Of a stretch of DNA of 64,000 nt, positions 44,320 to 55,588 are shown piece after piece. The DNA comes from Volucella zonaria (lineage: Eukaryota > Arthropoda > Insecta > Diptera > Syrphidae). How positions within the stretch are numbered: position 1 is the first letter of the stretch; each line of letters begins with the position of its first letter. The notes under the pieces are model-generated. The model was not told where the DNA came from, ran no database searches, and saw only the letters and a program-made list of their open reading frames with translations. Position numbers and translations under genes: made by a program. The stretch lies in the NCBI GenBank assembly GCA_963966105.1, contig OZ014533.1, forward strand, positions 26,761,206 through 26,825,205. The letters are read 5' to 3'.

Positions 44320-45521
44320 TTAGAGATGCATGACTCTTTCCAAACGCCGAAGTTCCTTCATTATTTTTGCCGCAGCCTGTTTCACCGCATCCCATTTTAT
44401 ACTTGATTTTAGCATATGGTATACGATGTTCTCAGGAGTTGGTATCTCTCCAATTTTCTCCTCTAGTTCTCTGCGCTCTGTTCTGAAGTGTTGGCACTGG
44501 AAAAATACGTGCTGTGCATCTTCCCTGGTCGCTCCGCAGTTTAAGCAGAAGGAAGATTCCTTCAGACCAAACCTGTATAGATATGATTGAAAGCAGGCAT
44601 GTCCAGTTATCAGCTGACTTAAGTAAAAATCTACTTCTCCGTAATTACGTTCTACCCATTTACGAATATCGAGTATAAGTCGGTAGGTCAATCTCCCCTT
44701 TATAGACTAGTTCCATCTCTCTTGCCATGTACTTGTGTTGCGCTGCCTTTCTTCCAGCTTGATATCTTTGACTGAAACTCCGGCTTCCCGAACTTTGGCA
44801 TCGTAGGTCCTTTGTGGCTCAGTAGCCAGTATATCTGCTGGTAGCATTCCCGCAATGACATATATAGCATCATCTGACACCGTCCGATATGCACAGCAAA
44901 CTCTCAGAGCACATAGTCTGTTGACAGAGTTAGTCTTTCTAGAGTATGACTTAATTTTCAATGCTTTCGCCCATATTGATGCAGCGTACATTGTGATTGA
45001 CCCTTGACAGAACAAGTCTCATTTGTTGTCTGGGTCCGCCTATGTTTGTTATTATTCTGGATAAGGCAGCGCTTAACTTTGCGGCTTTGTAGCACCTTCT
45101 TTCAAGGTATTCCTTGTAAGTGAGCCTAGCATCGATCATCATGCCCAAGTATCTGATAGCCGGTTTTGATGTTATATCGTGATCGCCCACCCTGATGGTG
45201 ATTGTTTCTCTTTCCTGGCGACTGGTTACCAGAACTGCTTCCGTTTTACGTTCTGCCAACTCTAACCCAACTGTTGCTATCCACCGTCTAACTTTTCGAA
45301 TACATTCATTGCCAATGTCTTCTATTTCTTCCAGGTGTTTCACCGCCACAACGATTGCAATATCATCTGCAAAGCCTGTGATTTTAGCATTAATCGGGAA
45401 TCCAAGTCTTAGAACCCAGTCGTACATAATGTTCCATAAGAGAGCTCGTAGTTTGGTTACTATGTCCTATGTGTGGCTTCTACTTATCGCCTTATCTAAC
45501 ATTAGTTCAAGCACTTTGTAA
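44320..45521 (-). pseudogene. R1-clade LINE ORF2, C-terminal third
   Basis: Minus-strand frames in order: FPINAKITGFADDIAIVV (YADD block with Phe for Tyr; 45390), KTEAVLVTSRQERETI, SKPAIRYLGMMIDARLTYKE, TNIGGPRQQMRLVLS (45427-44951). Then YAASIWAKALKIKSYSRKTN, DDAIYVIAGMLPADILATEP, TWQERWN (45015-44707), and WVERNYGEVDFYLSQLITGH, HACFQSYLYRFGLKESSF, CLNCGATREDAQHVFFQC (44691-44320). The last block is the CCHC-type motif. Three frames are needed. Upstream of 45521 the palm domain is gone. It is a different R1-like family from the one at 4.9-7.0 kb. Confidence 0.85.
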
Positions 45522-46169
45522 GATCTTAGTGATAGTAGTGTTACTCACGACGTACTAAACTATACAGATATGTACATAATACAATACAGATATTGTAGAA
45601 TTAGAGATTAAAATGGCAAAGCATTATGTACAATAGTTCAGTATTTTTTATACGTTGTTGGGGCCAGTAAACCCAAGTTTGCAACTTCGAAAAATCTGTG
45701 CTTGCTGCGTAATACGTGAAAATCTGCAATTTTTATCAGTTGTTGCTTATAACTCATAAACTGTGTATTTTTCGATATTAGCCGTTATTACATTTGCAAC
45801 AATTTAAGCCAAGTTAAGTTCTGTGCATTGAATTGTTTTCGAGATATGAAAATATACCATATGTATAATTTGTAGGCATTCGGCGAAAGAAAATGCATAG
45901 AATCCTGCTTAAAAATGTAAAGTATATTTACATGTACATATAGTATGTACATCTCTTATTAAAAAAAAACTTACAAATCTATAATTACAAATGTTCAATG
46001 TTTTGGTTCTTTCGAGGGTTCGCTTGATCACGGTCGTATCTGAGGCAGAATAAAGTTTCTGGGATATATTTTCCGTCTCTGGTTGCTCGTCTGAAAGTGA
46101 AGACGATTAGAATTGTACAATAACAACGTTGTGGTAAGTCTTACCAGAGCACGGATTGCCTAAAGTTGT
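45522..46169. other. No recognisable features
   Basis: AT-rich sequence with no coding similarity or repeats noted. Confidence 0.4.
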
Positions 46170-47937
46170 GCACTTAAGCCCAGCTGCCTGGCAAGTGTAG
46201 GCACCCGTGCATCTCTTCTGGGATTTCCAAGAGAACGATTTGAGAATGATTCGTGAGGGTGGTTCGCACAATGTTGTTATTGGTATTAATCCAAGGAGGC
46301 TCTTCGACCAACCCCACTATGTGGCATCCTTTTCCAACCCCAACGACTTTTGCACTTGGTGGTACGTACGACACGAATGAAAGGAAGCAACTTCTTTGGT
46401 TTGGGAGCAAACATACCAGGTTCAACTAACAGGTTCAATAGAGCGACCAGGTACTTCTCTCCAGCTTCGGGTGTAGCCTCTTGACCAACATTTGGGAGGA
46501 GAAGCACTGTGACCAGATCAATCAGGTTCCGGTTCTTTTGTAATACACTCAACAACTTTGTTTTTCCTTGCCATAAAAGGGCAGAGATGATGTCGCATCC
46601 GCTAAATGCATTGAGGAAGTGATCGAACTCGGCTAAAAGAAGTGGTGCAAAAGTGAATGCAGCTTAGCTGACCTTTGTCACGTTTCTGGAAATAAACATT
46701 TTGGATTTTCGTGCCCAATCCGCAAAGGAAAACGACTAGGTCCACATTCTCTCCAACCGCGGTGCGAATAATGTCGCAATCTGAATCTTCTTCCGCTTTC
46801 TTAGTTTCAATGCTTTTGATTCGAAATGGTCAATGAGACATCGTTTATTGGAGTCGTTGGCTAACAATTTCTCCTGGAGTACTTTGATGATAGATCTCGT
46901 TGCAAGAGAGGGCAGCGTAGCAACGCAATCGTTGTGCAGTTTTAGTTTTCCTAAGGTCACAACTTCAGGGTATCCATCAAACACCACGTTGATGGTTCCC
47001 ACGTTCCTGCCAAAGCGGTTACTTGTGTAGCTAATGTAGCTAACTACGACTGTCCTGATCGATACGTTTCGGGGCCAGGTAACTTCATAGAGAATGTGTC
47101 CCCTAGCCACTAGTACAAACGTACTGGCTCCAAGAGAGATATTTTGAGAAAATGGAGTGAAAGAATAGAAAACAGATTTAGCCATCTTCCGCATTCGCTT
47201 TTCGTTGAACAACAACTACGACCGAGGCCGACCTCTGCCATAGTGACCTTATCTCGTTTCAGGAGGCGAGTTTTGACAGTACTGATATCAGACCTTTGGT
47301 CTGATTCATGAGGTCAATCAATGAGAATTGACACTCTTCCCTGTTTAAAGCAAGGTATGAATGGTTTCTTTTCAGTCGAATGGTTGTTGACATGCTGTAC
47401 AGTTTTTTTTGACATAGTGAGTAGTAACCGACATTCGCAGCGATGAGAGAGATGCAAGGTGATATATAGTCGTTGCCCTTACACTCTGTGATTCTATGTG
47501 ATGCACATTATTTCTCCGTGATTGAGGCAGTTTTTTTTGGAGCTTAATAAAATCTTCAGTGATATAATCTTCACAGAAAAAGGCAAATGTTCACTATGAA
47601 AAGATGGCGCGACATTACTTGGAACTGTGTATCCTTCTCTGCACACGTCATGCTCAGTGACTTGATCTAACGCTTGTAAAAACTTTTGATTCTTCTGAAG
47701 GCCGCACTCCACACTCACTTCTAAAAGCGAAAAGACACCCCTTTTTGTCACTACTGTTATTTGACCTTCTTCAAGTGTATAAAACAAACGCCCGGCGGAA
47801 CCGACATTTAGCTTCTTAAACTTGGTGCGTTGGTATGTTCCGGCATTTGACGTACGAGCATAATACTTAATCATACGCAAACATTTATTTTTAATGATAT
47901 ATTTCGCGTCCGGACTACGGCACCGCACTTCATACAC
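46170..47937 (-). pseudogene. Second unnamed protein family (multi-copy in insects/cnidarians)
   Basis: Frame 47937-47494 contains RGVFSLLEVSVECGLQKNQK and VTEHDVCREGYTVPSNVA, resembling an N-terminal Cys-containing domain. Frame 47215-46736 reads MRKMAKSVFYSFTPFSQ, HILYEVTWPRNVSIRTVVVS, GTINVVFDGYPEVVTLG and KLLANDSNKRCLIDHFESKA. A shifted frame reads LLAEFDHFLNAFSGCDIISA, LLWQGKTKLLSVLQKNRNLI, then PEAGEKYLVALLNLL and FAPKPKKLLPFIRVV (46640-46375). The NVVFDGYP, FxGCDxxSA and AGEKYLxALLN blocks recur in many uncharacterised animal proteins. Its function is unknown to me. Multiple frameshifts and no identifiable promoter; a dead copy, probably of a mobile or mobilised gene. Confidence 0.55.
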
Positions 47938-48837
47938 GTTAAGACCGTGATTTTTAAAATTTTACAAGGACATAGCCTAGAGACATTACAGTATACTAGA
48001 ATACTCGTACATATGTATGTGTATTAATTACGGTTTGGTACGAAAAAGAACTCAATATAGATATTTATCTTACTAATTGAATAAATCTAATTTTTCGATA
48101 ACTTTTGTAGTGAAATTTTTTTTTTATATTGCTATTACTCTAAAATTAAGTGAAATCGTCTTGTGCATTGGAGGTTTAAGTTGTTTGAAAGCTTGAAAGT
48201 GCCAAAGATGTAAACCATAGAGTTATAGGTTGAAAAACCAATCAATGCTGATGAGTTTAGTGGGCGGGTACTGATGAATTTGTTTGTTCCGTTTGTATGT
48301 TTTCATCTGATTGCAATTTTCACGTATTACGTAGCAAGGAAAAGTTTTTCAAAGCTGCAAACTTGGGTTTACACTACACTAACTGGTCCTGCCGTCATAT
48401 CCAAAAATCAGAACTGCATTGCTCGTTGCCATTTTAGCCTTTTTTATGTACTACTTTACTGGCCTATAAGCGTATGAATAGATCGTGGTTGCTGAAAGGA
48501 TAAATTCTTCTAATCTTTTACGATTACTGAAAATCTTACCCCAAGGAAACGATGTAGCATAGAAAATTAACTTTTTGATCGCTAAGAGGCGATTAATGGT
48601 ATTATAGATCTGACCGTGGATCCCAGACACGACGAATCTGACTTTAAGGTTGGAGTTTGCAACATCGGTTCTTAATAAGAAAGCCATTAATGACAGTTTT
48701 TATGAGAGTTTTTCGGAGGGAAGAAAGGTTCCGACAACTTATTATTAAAGTGGATATTACTACACTCAAAATGAGAACGTGCTAAGTTTTTAGGACAATG
48801 GGACAGAGAGATAAAGAAAGATTTTTGGGCTCAGTGG
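47938..48837. other. No recognisable features
   Basis: AT-rich non-coding stretch. Short open frames at 48274-48477 (plus) and 48451-48687 (minus) have no recognisable similarity. Confidence 0.4.
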
Positions 48838-48839
48838 TT

Positions 48840-49045
48840 ATTTGCTCCATGGGTGGCATCCATCATTAAATGGGGAGAGTAAATTATTAGTGCAAGTGGA
48901 CTTGTTGTTGTATTCTAGGCAACCACTCATTTTAGATGGATTTAGCTGCCTGAAAACAGAACGTCTTTCGGGAGCGGCTAGTATTGAACCCCGAACCGTC
49001 CGATTTCGAAGCCAAAACACTACCACTTGATCCACGACCACCCAC
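48840..49045 (-). repeat. tRNA-derived SINE candidate
   Basis: Minus strand from about 49040: GTGGATCAAGTGGTAGTG contains a box A-like core with a one-base insertion, and GGTTCAATACT near 48985 matches 9 of 11 box B positions. The roughly 32-nt spacing is that of a tRNA gene. The flanking sequence does not fold into a convincing acceptor stem, so this is a tRNA-derived repeat and not a functional tRNA. The 3' limit (about 48840) is a guess; no target duplication was found. Confidence 0.45.
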
Positions 49046-49740
49046 TAGGTGATGTGCTAATGGGATTTTGCACTGCGATCTCCACGACATTTAGTGCCAG
49101 ATGGCGATTACACTTGAAACTTCTCGACTGTTTTACTTTTCCGTAACCCTCTGAACGCAGTCATCTTGTGTTGTCATGATATGCCCAGTATCTAGAAAAA
49201 AAGTTAATAAGACTTCTGACAGCTTCTGCTCCCATATTTCTATATCAGATGTCGTTCCGTTGCCTACCTGTTGTTGTTGTTGTTGTAGGTTGTTGAGCTC
49301 ACCTCAGAAGGGTTCGGCAGCATCGTATCGCTACATGGGTTCTTTTCTTGCTTACCTTCAGTATCACATAGCGGAGATCTTGCTTACAAGAGGTACTTTT
49401 CTCAAGAATTTGAGAAGAAAATCTCTGAACCAAATTTTGGCATCATACTAGGTTTTTTCCACTATCTCTTATAGAAGAGGCTACATATTCTGGCACTTAA
49501 AAATTTACTCTCCGATTATGTCCCTTGTAGCTCCAATAAAATTACTAATTAGAGAACATTTACCTGACTCCTTTTTACACTAGTTGCACCATCCGTGCTC
49601 ATTTGAATCACTCGCGCACCATAACATATTGAGGCCATCTCTGTTAATGTGTTATAAAAACTAAACGTTCGCCATATGTGTAAGTCTACTTTACAATCCA
49701 AAACAGCAGGAGGTCGCCATGGATTTTCATCCACTCTCAA
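49046..49740. other. Unrecognised spacer with short (TTG)n
   Basis: About 700 bp with no family match. A run of five to six TTG units lies at about 49270. Open frames on both strands overlap and look random. Confidence 0.4.
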
Positions 49741-50660
49741 AATGTTTGATCACAGCGCGGGCGAAGGAAAATTAGAGAGGGAATAAAGATAGGTGCCGAT
49801 GTACGTTGGTTTTAAATGTCTGAATGTTACAATCACTAGAAAATAGAGAGCTCGGCAGGGCATTCCATAAACGAGTTGTTTGGCTTTGGAATAAATTACG
49901 ATATTTCAGAGTACTTCCGAAAGTGGGCTGGAGGGTATACTGATGAGCGCTCACAGCGAGACGAGTGTTACGGTTGAACGGTTTTATTGCAGATGCAGAG
50001 ATATTTTAGGCCCACCTAACCAGATGTATGCATTGCATTCCAATTTTGGGCTTTATATGTTGAGGCCAAATAAGAAGAGGAAAAGTATTTCTTACATCAT
50101 TTGAGGAGACCTATACATTTCGCAGGATTTTTGGCTGCATCAAATATGTGGTCATTCCTACATGAGTTATCATTGACACTCATACCGAAAATGGTAAGTT
50201 TTTCGGTTTCGGCGATGCAAGTCCCATCCATGGATAATGGCTGGGTGTTTAAATTTTCCTTTAACGACAGCAGACAACATTGTGTTTTGGAAGTATTCAA
50301 TTCAACTCTGTTGATTGTGCCAATTGGTTCGTTTATATTGGGATTTAATGAGCTTAATATACGCTGCCGTTCCCTTTCTACAGCCGGGAACGAATATGAA
50401 AATCAGAGAATACTGTCGTCAGGAATATATTGGATTATAAGTGTCAGACAAGAGATCATTGATAAAAATGGAAAAGAGTGCCGGAGACATGCTGGTGTTA
50501 TTTAGCAAATATCAGACTTGAAACCATCTAAGACAACTTGAATTGAACGTTCAGAAAGGTAGTTTCTAATCCATTGAAGAAGAGAGTCATCGATATGTTG
50601 AATGCCTTAGAAGTATCAAGTATCAAGTATTTTGCTTTCGCCAGATTGATGTATGCTTAG
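49741..50660 (-). pseudogene. CR1/Jockey-group LINE, copy A (3' end)
   Basis: Minus strand: SERSIQVVLDGFKSDI-like sequence (50590-50520), then NTSKTQCCLLSLKENLNTQP and LSMDGTCIAETEKLTIFGMS with NDNSCRNDHIFDAAKNPAKC (50300-50100). It ends with YTLQPTFGSTLKYRNLFQSQ and TTRLWNALPSSLFSSDCN (49950-49790), the conserved C-terminal RNxFFxRTxxLWNSLP motif. The RT motif with YADD is deleted. Nucleotide similarity to copy B at 55.6-57.4 kb extends along the whole segment, so they are one family; both appear to end at AAATGTTyG near 49741 and 55589. Copy A is 5'-truncated near 50660. Confidence 0.78.
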
Positions 50661-50664
50661 GTTC

Positions 50665-51377
50665 TAGAAGTTTTTGCACGACGCACGCGGTTTCGGTTTT
50701 CAACATCACCAACTTTTCCCAATAGCTCAAACTTCTGAACCAATATTACAATTACTAAGCGAAAACATGTTATACATCGACCAAGAAAACTGTTAACTTT
50801 TCGAACTTTTCGGTGAAACATTCAGAATTTGTTTTAGTGAATTTAAGCCATATAAGTACGTTCTGGAAGGGTAAATGCTACTTAAGATTTGTCATAAAAT
50901 TATAGCACATTTTTAATAGATGGTAAATAGCGGCTTGTTCAAAATGGAACCTTTCTTTGGAAAGTTCTGTATCTATGAACTTCATGCAAATTCCCGATAT
51001 GAATTACATTGGGCCAGCGCACACGAGACTAATTACCCCGGCGTGAAACTGATTTTATTGAAGAGGGAGAGTAAAAAACGGACTAAACTTTCTACCAGTA
51101 TTAAGCGGTTGAACGACGGCGGAAAACCAATACACACAAAAGTTAGCAATTTTAAAGAGTAAGAAAAATTATCAAAAATACCACTACAATCAAAATCGGT
51201 TCATGTATAAACAATTTTGCTCCGTATTATTCATCCAGTGTGCAGTTGAAGTAAAAGATACGCCGGAGAAAAATTGATCCAGTGTGCGCTGGCCCAATGT
51301 CACCAATTTGCTTTCTTGACAAGAGAACTGTCATATTGTAGTCAGCTCAATGTCAATACAATAGTTAATTTAGCTTT
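50665..51377. other. No recognisable features
   Basis: AT-rich DNA. An 80-codon plus-strand frame at 50920-51162 (Lys-rich) is not recognisable. Confidence 0.4.
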
Positions 51378-51573
51378 GTTCAGTGAGGGAAAACTAGAAA
51401 AGAAAATCACAGATTCGTGAAAAATGTCAGATCAAAGTTACTCGTAGAACAGAAAAGTACAGTCCATATGTTAGCTGTCAAAAATGTTGACATTCCGCAT
51501 TTGTCATTTCTTGTGAGGTTGTGAAAAAGTTGAAAAGATTCTCAAAGTGAAATACAAGCTTGAATAAATAAAA

Positions 51574-52770
51574 ATGGCTTTAAATAAAATTCAACAAATT
51601 ATATTAGAAGAATTGCTGGACAGTGATAGTGGCAGTGATATCAGTTTGTCGAGTGATGGAACAACAGATTCCAGAGATATGAAGACTTTAGTGAGCGTTA
51701 TTCCTTTTTCTGTCGGGAAAGATTCGGGGAACTGTATCGCACATTTCTTGAAAGAAATAGTTCCTTAGTTCCTTCCTACAATGAAAAGGAATTTGTGACA
51801 CATTTCCGCTTATCTCGCAGTCTCTGTTTGCAACATCGGATATTTACGTCAAATTAGAGGCCCGCAAAATGTATGGTATTCTTCTGAAATGCATATAGCA
51901 CTCTTTCTTTGGATTGCTGGCCATGAGGATTGCCCCTAGATATTGCCGATAGATTCAACTTCACCTTGGGAACTGTATGCAGTCTTATCAATAGAGTGCT
52001 CTATTTCATCAGCAATATTTGCGACTCTATTATGCGATGGCCTCCTGAAGATGAGAAAATGGAAACCAGCTCGTATATGAGAAACAAAACTGGAATTGAA
52101 GGTGTTATAGGTACTAAATTAATTGCATATAAGAATTGACAAACGATATAGTAACCTATCTCTTTTCTTACTTTTCCAGGGATCATAGACGGTAAAAAAA
52201 TCAAAATTGACCCCCCTGGAAAAGACGACTTCATTAATAGAAAGGGCGTTACAAGTCTATCTCTTCAAGCAATATGCCACGCGAAAAGGAAGTTTACAGA
52301 CATTTTCGTTGGATATCCGGGTTCTGTTCATGACAACAGGGTTTTTGAAAATTCGGATATATATTCTAAATTACCTAATTTATGTGGGAGCGAGTTTCTA
52401 TTGAGAGATTCCGCTTATGCGTGCTCAAAGTTTCTAATAAACCCATAGCGCGACAATGGCCACTTATCTTCAAGGCAGAAGTTTTTTTACGGGAAGTTCC
52501 GATAGGATCGTAATAGAGCACTCTTTTGGTGTTCTTTAACAGCGCTTTCGACAGCTTTTTTACTGCAAGCTGAGAGGAGTAAAGAAACTCTGTCATTTTA
52601 TTCGAGCTTGTGTTGTGCTGCATAATTTATGCAACGATGATGAGTTGCCATTTGAAATTGACGAAAACATTGAAGAAACTGACAATTTCAATATATTTGC
52701 TGACCAGCAGAATGGCTTCAGCCTTCGAAATAGGCTATGTGAAGAAGGGTTTTCGTATTTTAATTGAGGA
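51574..52770 (+). pseudogene. PIF/Harbinger transposase with intron, frameshifted
   Basis: N terminus MALNKIQQIILEELLDSDSG (51574 on), disrupted after 51768. FNFTLGTVCSLINRVLYFIS (51948 on) runs to GIEGVIG at 52110. A GT-AG intron follows at 52111-52179 with a pyrimidine-rich 3' end; splicing joins GVIG to IIDGKKIKID (first catalytic Asp). VGYPGSVHDNRVFENSDIYS (second Asp, about 52310), LLRDSAYACSKFLINP (52410) and IEHSFGVL (catalytic Glu, about 52508) follow in shifting frames, then KLRGVKKLCHFIRACVVLHN ending with NDDELPF. All three catalytic residues are identifiable. At least three frame changes and a stop at 51766 inactivate it. Confidence 0.83.
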
Positions 52771-52829
52771 GATAAGAAAAACTAAATACAAAATCATAAA
52801 ATTATTTTTATACTTTTATTTTTATGCAT

Positions 52830-53839
52830 TTATTTTTGATTTAAAGAATCTATTAGAGCAAAACGCAATTCGCGCTTCTCTTCTCTATGTTTGGCCAGCT
52901 CAGCAGCCTCAAGCTTGGCATATTCGTACACACGGTCTGCGCTCCTTTCTTCAGCGAACTGCTCCCTCCACTTCTTCAGCTCTTCTGCTACAGTGCCGGT
53001 TTTCTTCCGTTTTCTTGGTGACTCTACGTTCTCTGAAGATGTTTCTTCTATTCTATCCAGCGGAGTATCACTTTCACTGGCTGGCATTCCTTATTAAAAA
53101 GAAATAGAGGGGTTTTGAATGTTTTGTATCATTTAATGTTATACACTGACTTGCAATGGAAGAAATTCCAACCTCCACCAATATTGCCTTCTTTGCTTTT
53201 CCACTTCCAGTAGTACTGCCCAACCGATAGGCTGGAATACATCTGCGAGCTCCTTATTGTATTTATGGAATTTCTTATATTTCTTAATTATAATATAAGA
53301 AATTAGAATGTATGAATATAAATTACATACTTTTCATATGCACAAGTGGCTCTGTTGTTGCCTGTTGTGGCATTGTGATCCATTTTAGTCTTGAATCCAC
53401 GTTCAAGACTCGTCCACTTCCCCTCAACCTGAACCACAGTGAAATCTGATCCGAACTTCTGCATGCGGCCAGCAGATTGTTTTTTTTTTTTTTTGAGGGA
53501 AAATTAAATATTTTGCCGACCTTTGGCTCTAAATCTTATAAAGACTTATGAGGCGCTGGCAGTCCTTCTGCAGCCAAATTGCTTTTTGTTTTTTCTTCTG
53601 CAGTTGTTGCAATTTCTACGAAATCCGGGCTGGGGGCTGATTCGGCTCTAAACGACTGGTTAAATATTTCTTGGTGAAATTTTTCACCTAAAAAAAAATA
53701 AGAAAAAATCTATGTAAAATATGTTAAATCTATTAAATTTGTACTTACTATTTTGTAAATTCTGCCGTGTATTTTGAGAACATTCAACCAGCACAAATTG
53801 GCCATTTTTCCCTCTTATCTCTATTGTTGAACTTTCCAT
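52830..53839 (-). pseudogene. Harbinger Myb/SANT-like accessory protein gene with three introns
   Basis: ATG at 53839: ESSTIEIRGKNGQFVLVECS. Intron 1 at 53748-53688 (GTAAGT...TTTTTTTTAG, 61 bp) joins QNS to EKFHQEIFNQSFRAESAPSP in frame. A stop (TAA) follows KSL near 53543; downstream is KFGSDFTVVQVEGKWTSLER, then GFKTKMDHNATTGNNRATCA, the Myb-like DNA-binding region. Probable intron 2 at 53330-53283 (GTATGT...TTAAG) lies before KYKKFHKYNKELADVF; its phase needs one indel. A frameshift follows near 53220. Intron 3 at 53150-53090 (GTCAGT...ATAAG, 61 bp) joins VEVGISSIA to MPASESDTPLDRIEETSS, the last 85 codons, Lys/Glu-rich (EELKKWREQFAEE). In this superfamily the partner protein helps nuclear import and end binding. 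Confidence 0.72.
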
Positions 53840-54079
53840 AAATTTTTTTCATTCAAAATGCACATAACAATCGCAAACAAATCAAAATGACCGCCAAATT
53901 TGATTTTGACATCTGCACACCAGTCTGCACTACCTCAAGAGTAGGTGCAAGTTTTTCTGTTCTGACAACCTCACTGAACATAAAGTAGAAAAGTTTTGGA
54001 GAGAAATTTTTCTCACTGAACGCAAAACCTTGTACTTTTCTGTTCTTTTCTGCCCAGAACAGCCTCACTGAACTGAACT

Positions 54080-55588
54080 TTTATTACGATTGCTTAAAAT
54101 ATTTGGGAATGCAATGTGTTCCATTATTTATCTCTTTAAGACTAATATTGCTACTACAGCTTATGAAGATCTTTAGACATTCATTTCAATTACCGGCCAG
54201 TTGTTTTTCCATTGATATATGATTTATGTTTTTTTATGTAAATAAAAATCGTAGCATTAACTTGTTTAGAGAAATACCATCGTCCTCCGTTGCTCAGTAT
54301 TTTTACATCTACCCTTTCCCGTTGCCATGGAAATGCACTCGCTCTCTCTACAACTCTCTACAACCCTAAATATTTCCTAATTGAAATTTGAAATTATAAA
54401 CTCTTCCCTTGGCCTGAAAACAAAACCAAAGACAGTTCATAAACATTTCATTTTATTATGATAACATTTTTATTCCTCGGTCCTGTAGCTGACCCGCATT
54501 ATAAATCATAAAAACATAAAACATGTTGGCGACGAGAATGAAAACACGTTCTGAAATTCTTCAAATGGCCACCAATGATTTAGATGTTTTTTAGGGATCC
54601 GATACCGCTATTCATCTCATGGATTTAAGGGTCAATTCGATAAGATCTCAGAGAAAGAAGAGAATTGAAGGAAAGGATATTAACACCAAATTACAAGTCT
54701 ATGAATGAATCATGCAGCTGAGGACCTCTTTAATTGCGTCCGATGGTAAATTATAATTACAATTTGTTTTGTTCGATTAACTTATGACAGAGTTTTGTTG
54801 AAACGGTTCAGTAATGACTTTTTCAGATCTAAGGCTCTCACTTTTGAGTTATCACTTTTTAAATGGGGGCAGTCAGCTTACTGCTTACTTTAAGGTTAAA
54901 GTAAATACAGGTTCTTTGAACTGCACCAAGTAGAAATATCTAGAGCCATGTTCGGGCCCCTGAACAAAAGAGTAAAATATTGTCGAATATCGCAAACAGT
55001 CCCAATGAAAAACCTGACCTTAAAAGTTGAGTATTGAAGTACTGGTCTAACTACTTAATAATAGGAAAGAGTTTCTGGTTTTGAAATAACCGAAGGATTA
55101 GCAAAAGGACGAAAAAAGCAGAGTACGTGGTCTTGCACACGGGATATAAGATCCCTTATCAGATTCCATTCAGTGTTTCTGTAGTTTTTATTGAAGCTGA
55201 TAAGACGACTCTCCAAGAAGTGAATTTAAATGATATTATGGCAAAACAATTTAGTTTACGATATTCAAACAAAACAATACAATAATAAGCCTAATAATCG
55301 GGCATCTTCCTACAGAGTTGAAATAGAATAGCACTGAAGATATTAGAGCATCGCCCAAAACTTTATGTTGACTATGTCTGATGGTGTCTTCTGGAAACCG
55401 TATTAGATTGTATTTGCAAGCGAGTAGAAATGTTAATGTTAATAAGACCTATGGATCGATTCACTATTTACCAAATTTAAACCAACAGAGAAGCATAAAA
55501 CTAAAAATCTTATAAGAGCTCTTCAAAACTTTTTTTTTTTATATATATGTATAATGAGCGCGCGCTCAAGGGGCTTTTGCACCCTTTA
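54080..55588. other. Unassigned DNA with a possible LTR/PBS junction at about 54520-54545
   Basis: At 54523-54540, TGTTGGCGACGAGAATG follows an AACATAAAACA sequence; TGGCGACGAG-like strings are found as primer-binding sites of some gypsy-type elements. The following ATG (54539) opens MKTRSEILQMATNDLDVF before a stop, then HLMDLRVNSIRSQRKKRIEG, possibly gag debris. I could not find a second LTR copy. The remaining 1 kb has no recognisable coding content. Confidence 0.3.

Larger units (their letters stand above)
51378..54078. mobile_element. Two-gene PIF/Harbinger transposon
   Basis: The left end GTTCAGTGAGGGAAAACTAG begins at 51378. On the minus strand the right end reads GTTCAGTTCAGTGAGGCTG from 54078; the same GTTCAGTGAG recurs inside the right end on the minus strand at about 53998 and 53975. 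AACAGAAAAGTACA is shared by both termini (about 51458 plus; about 54045 minus). TTT on each side (51375-51377, 54079-54081) may be the 3-bp duplication typical of Harbinger. Convergent genes inside are the DDE transposase (+) and a Myb/SANT-like protein (-), the standard two-protein layout of the superfamily. Confidence 0.78.

Noticed and set aside
44330..44590. 86-codon plus-strand frame
   Set aside because: Antisense shadow of the R1-clade ORF2 remnant on the minus strand, which shows recognisable motifs.
48950..49045. A functional tRNA gene
   Set aside because: Box A has an extra base and the acceptor and anticodon stems do not pair convincingly.
50101..50505. 134-codon plus-strand frame
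   Set aside because: Antisense of LINE copy A; the minus strand carries the conserved LINE motifs.
52610..53107. 165-codon plus-strand frame at the end of the Harbinger transposase
   Set aside because: Only its first part overlaps the true transposase C terminus in a shifted frame; the rest is antisense to the Myb-like gene.
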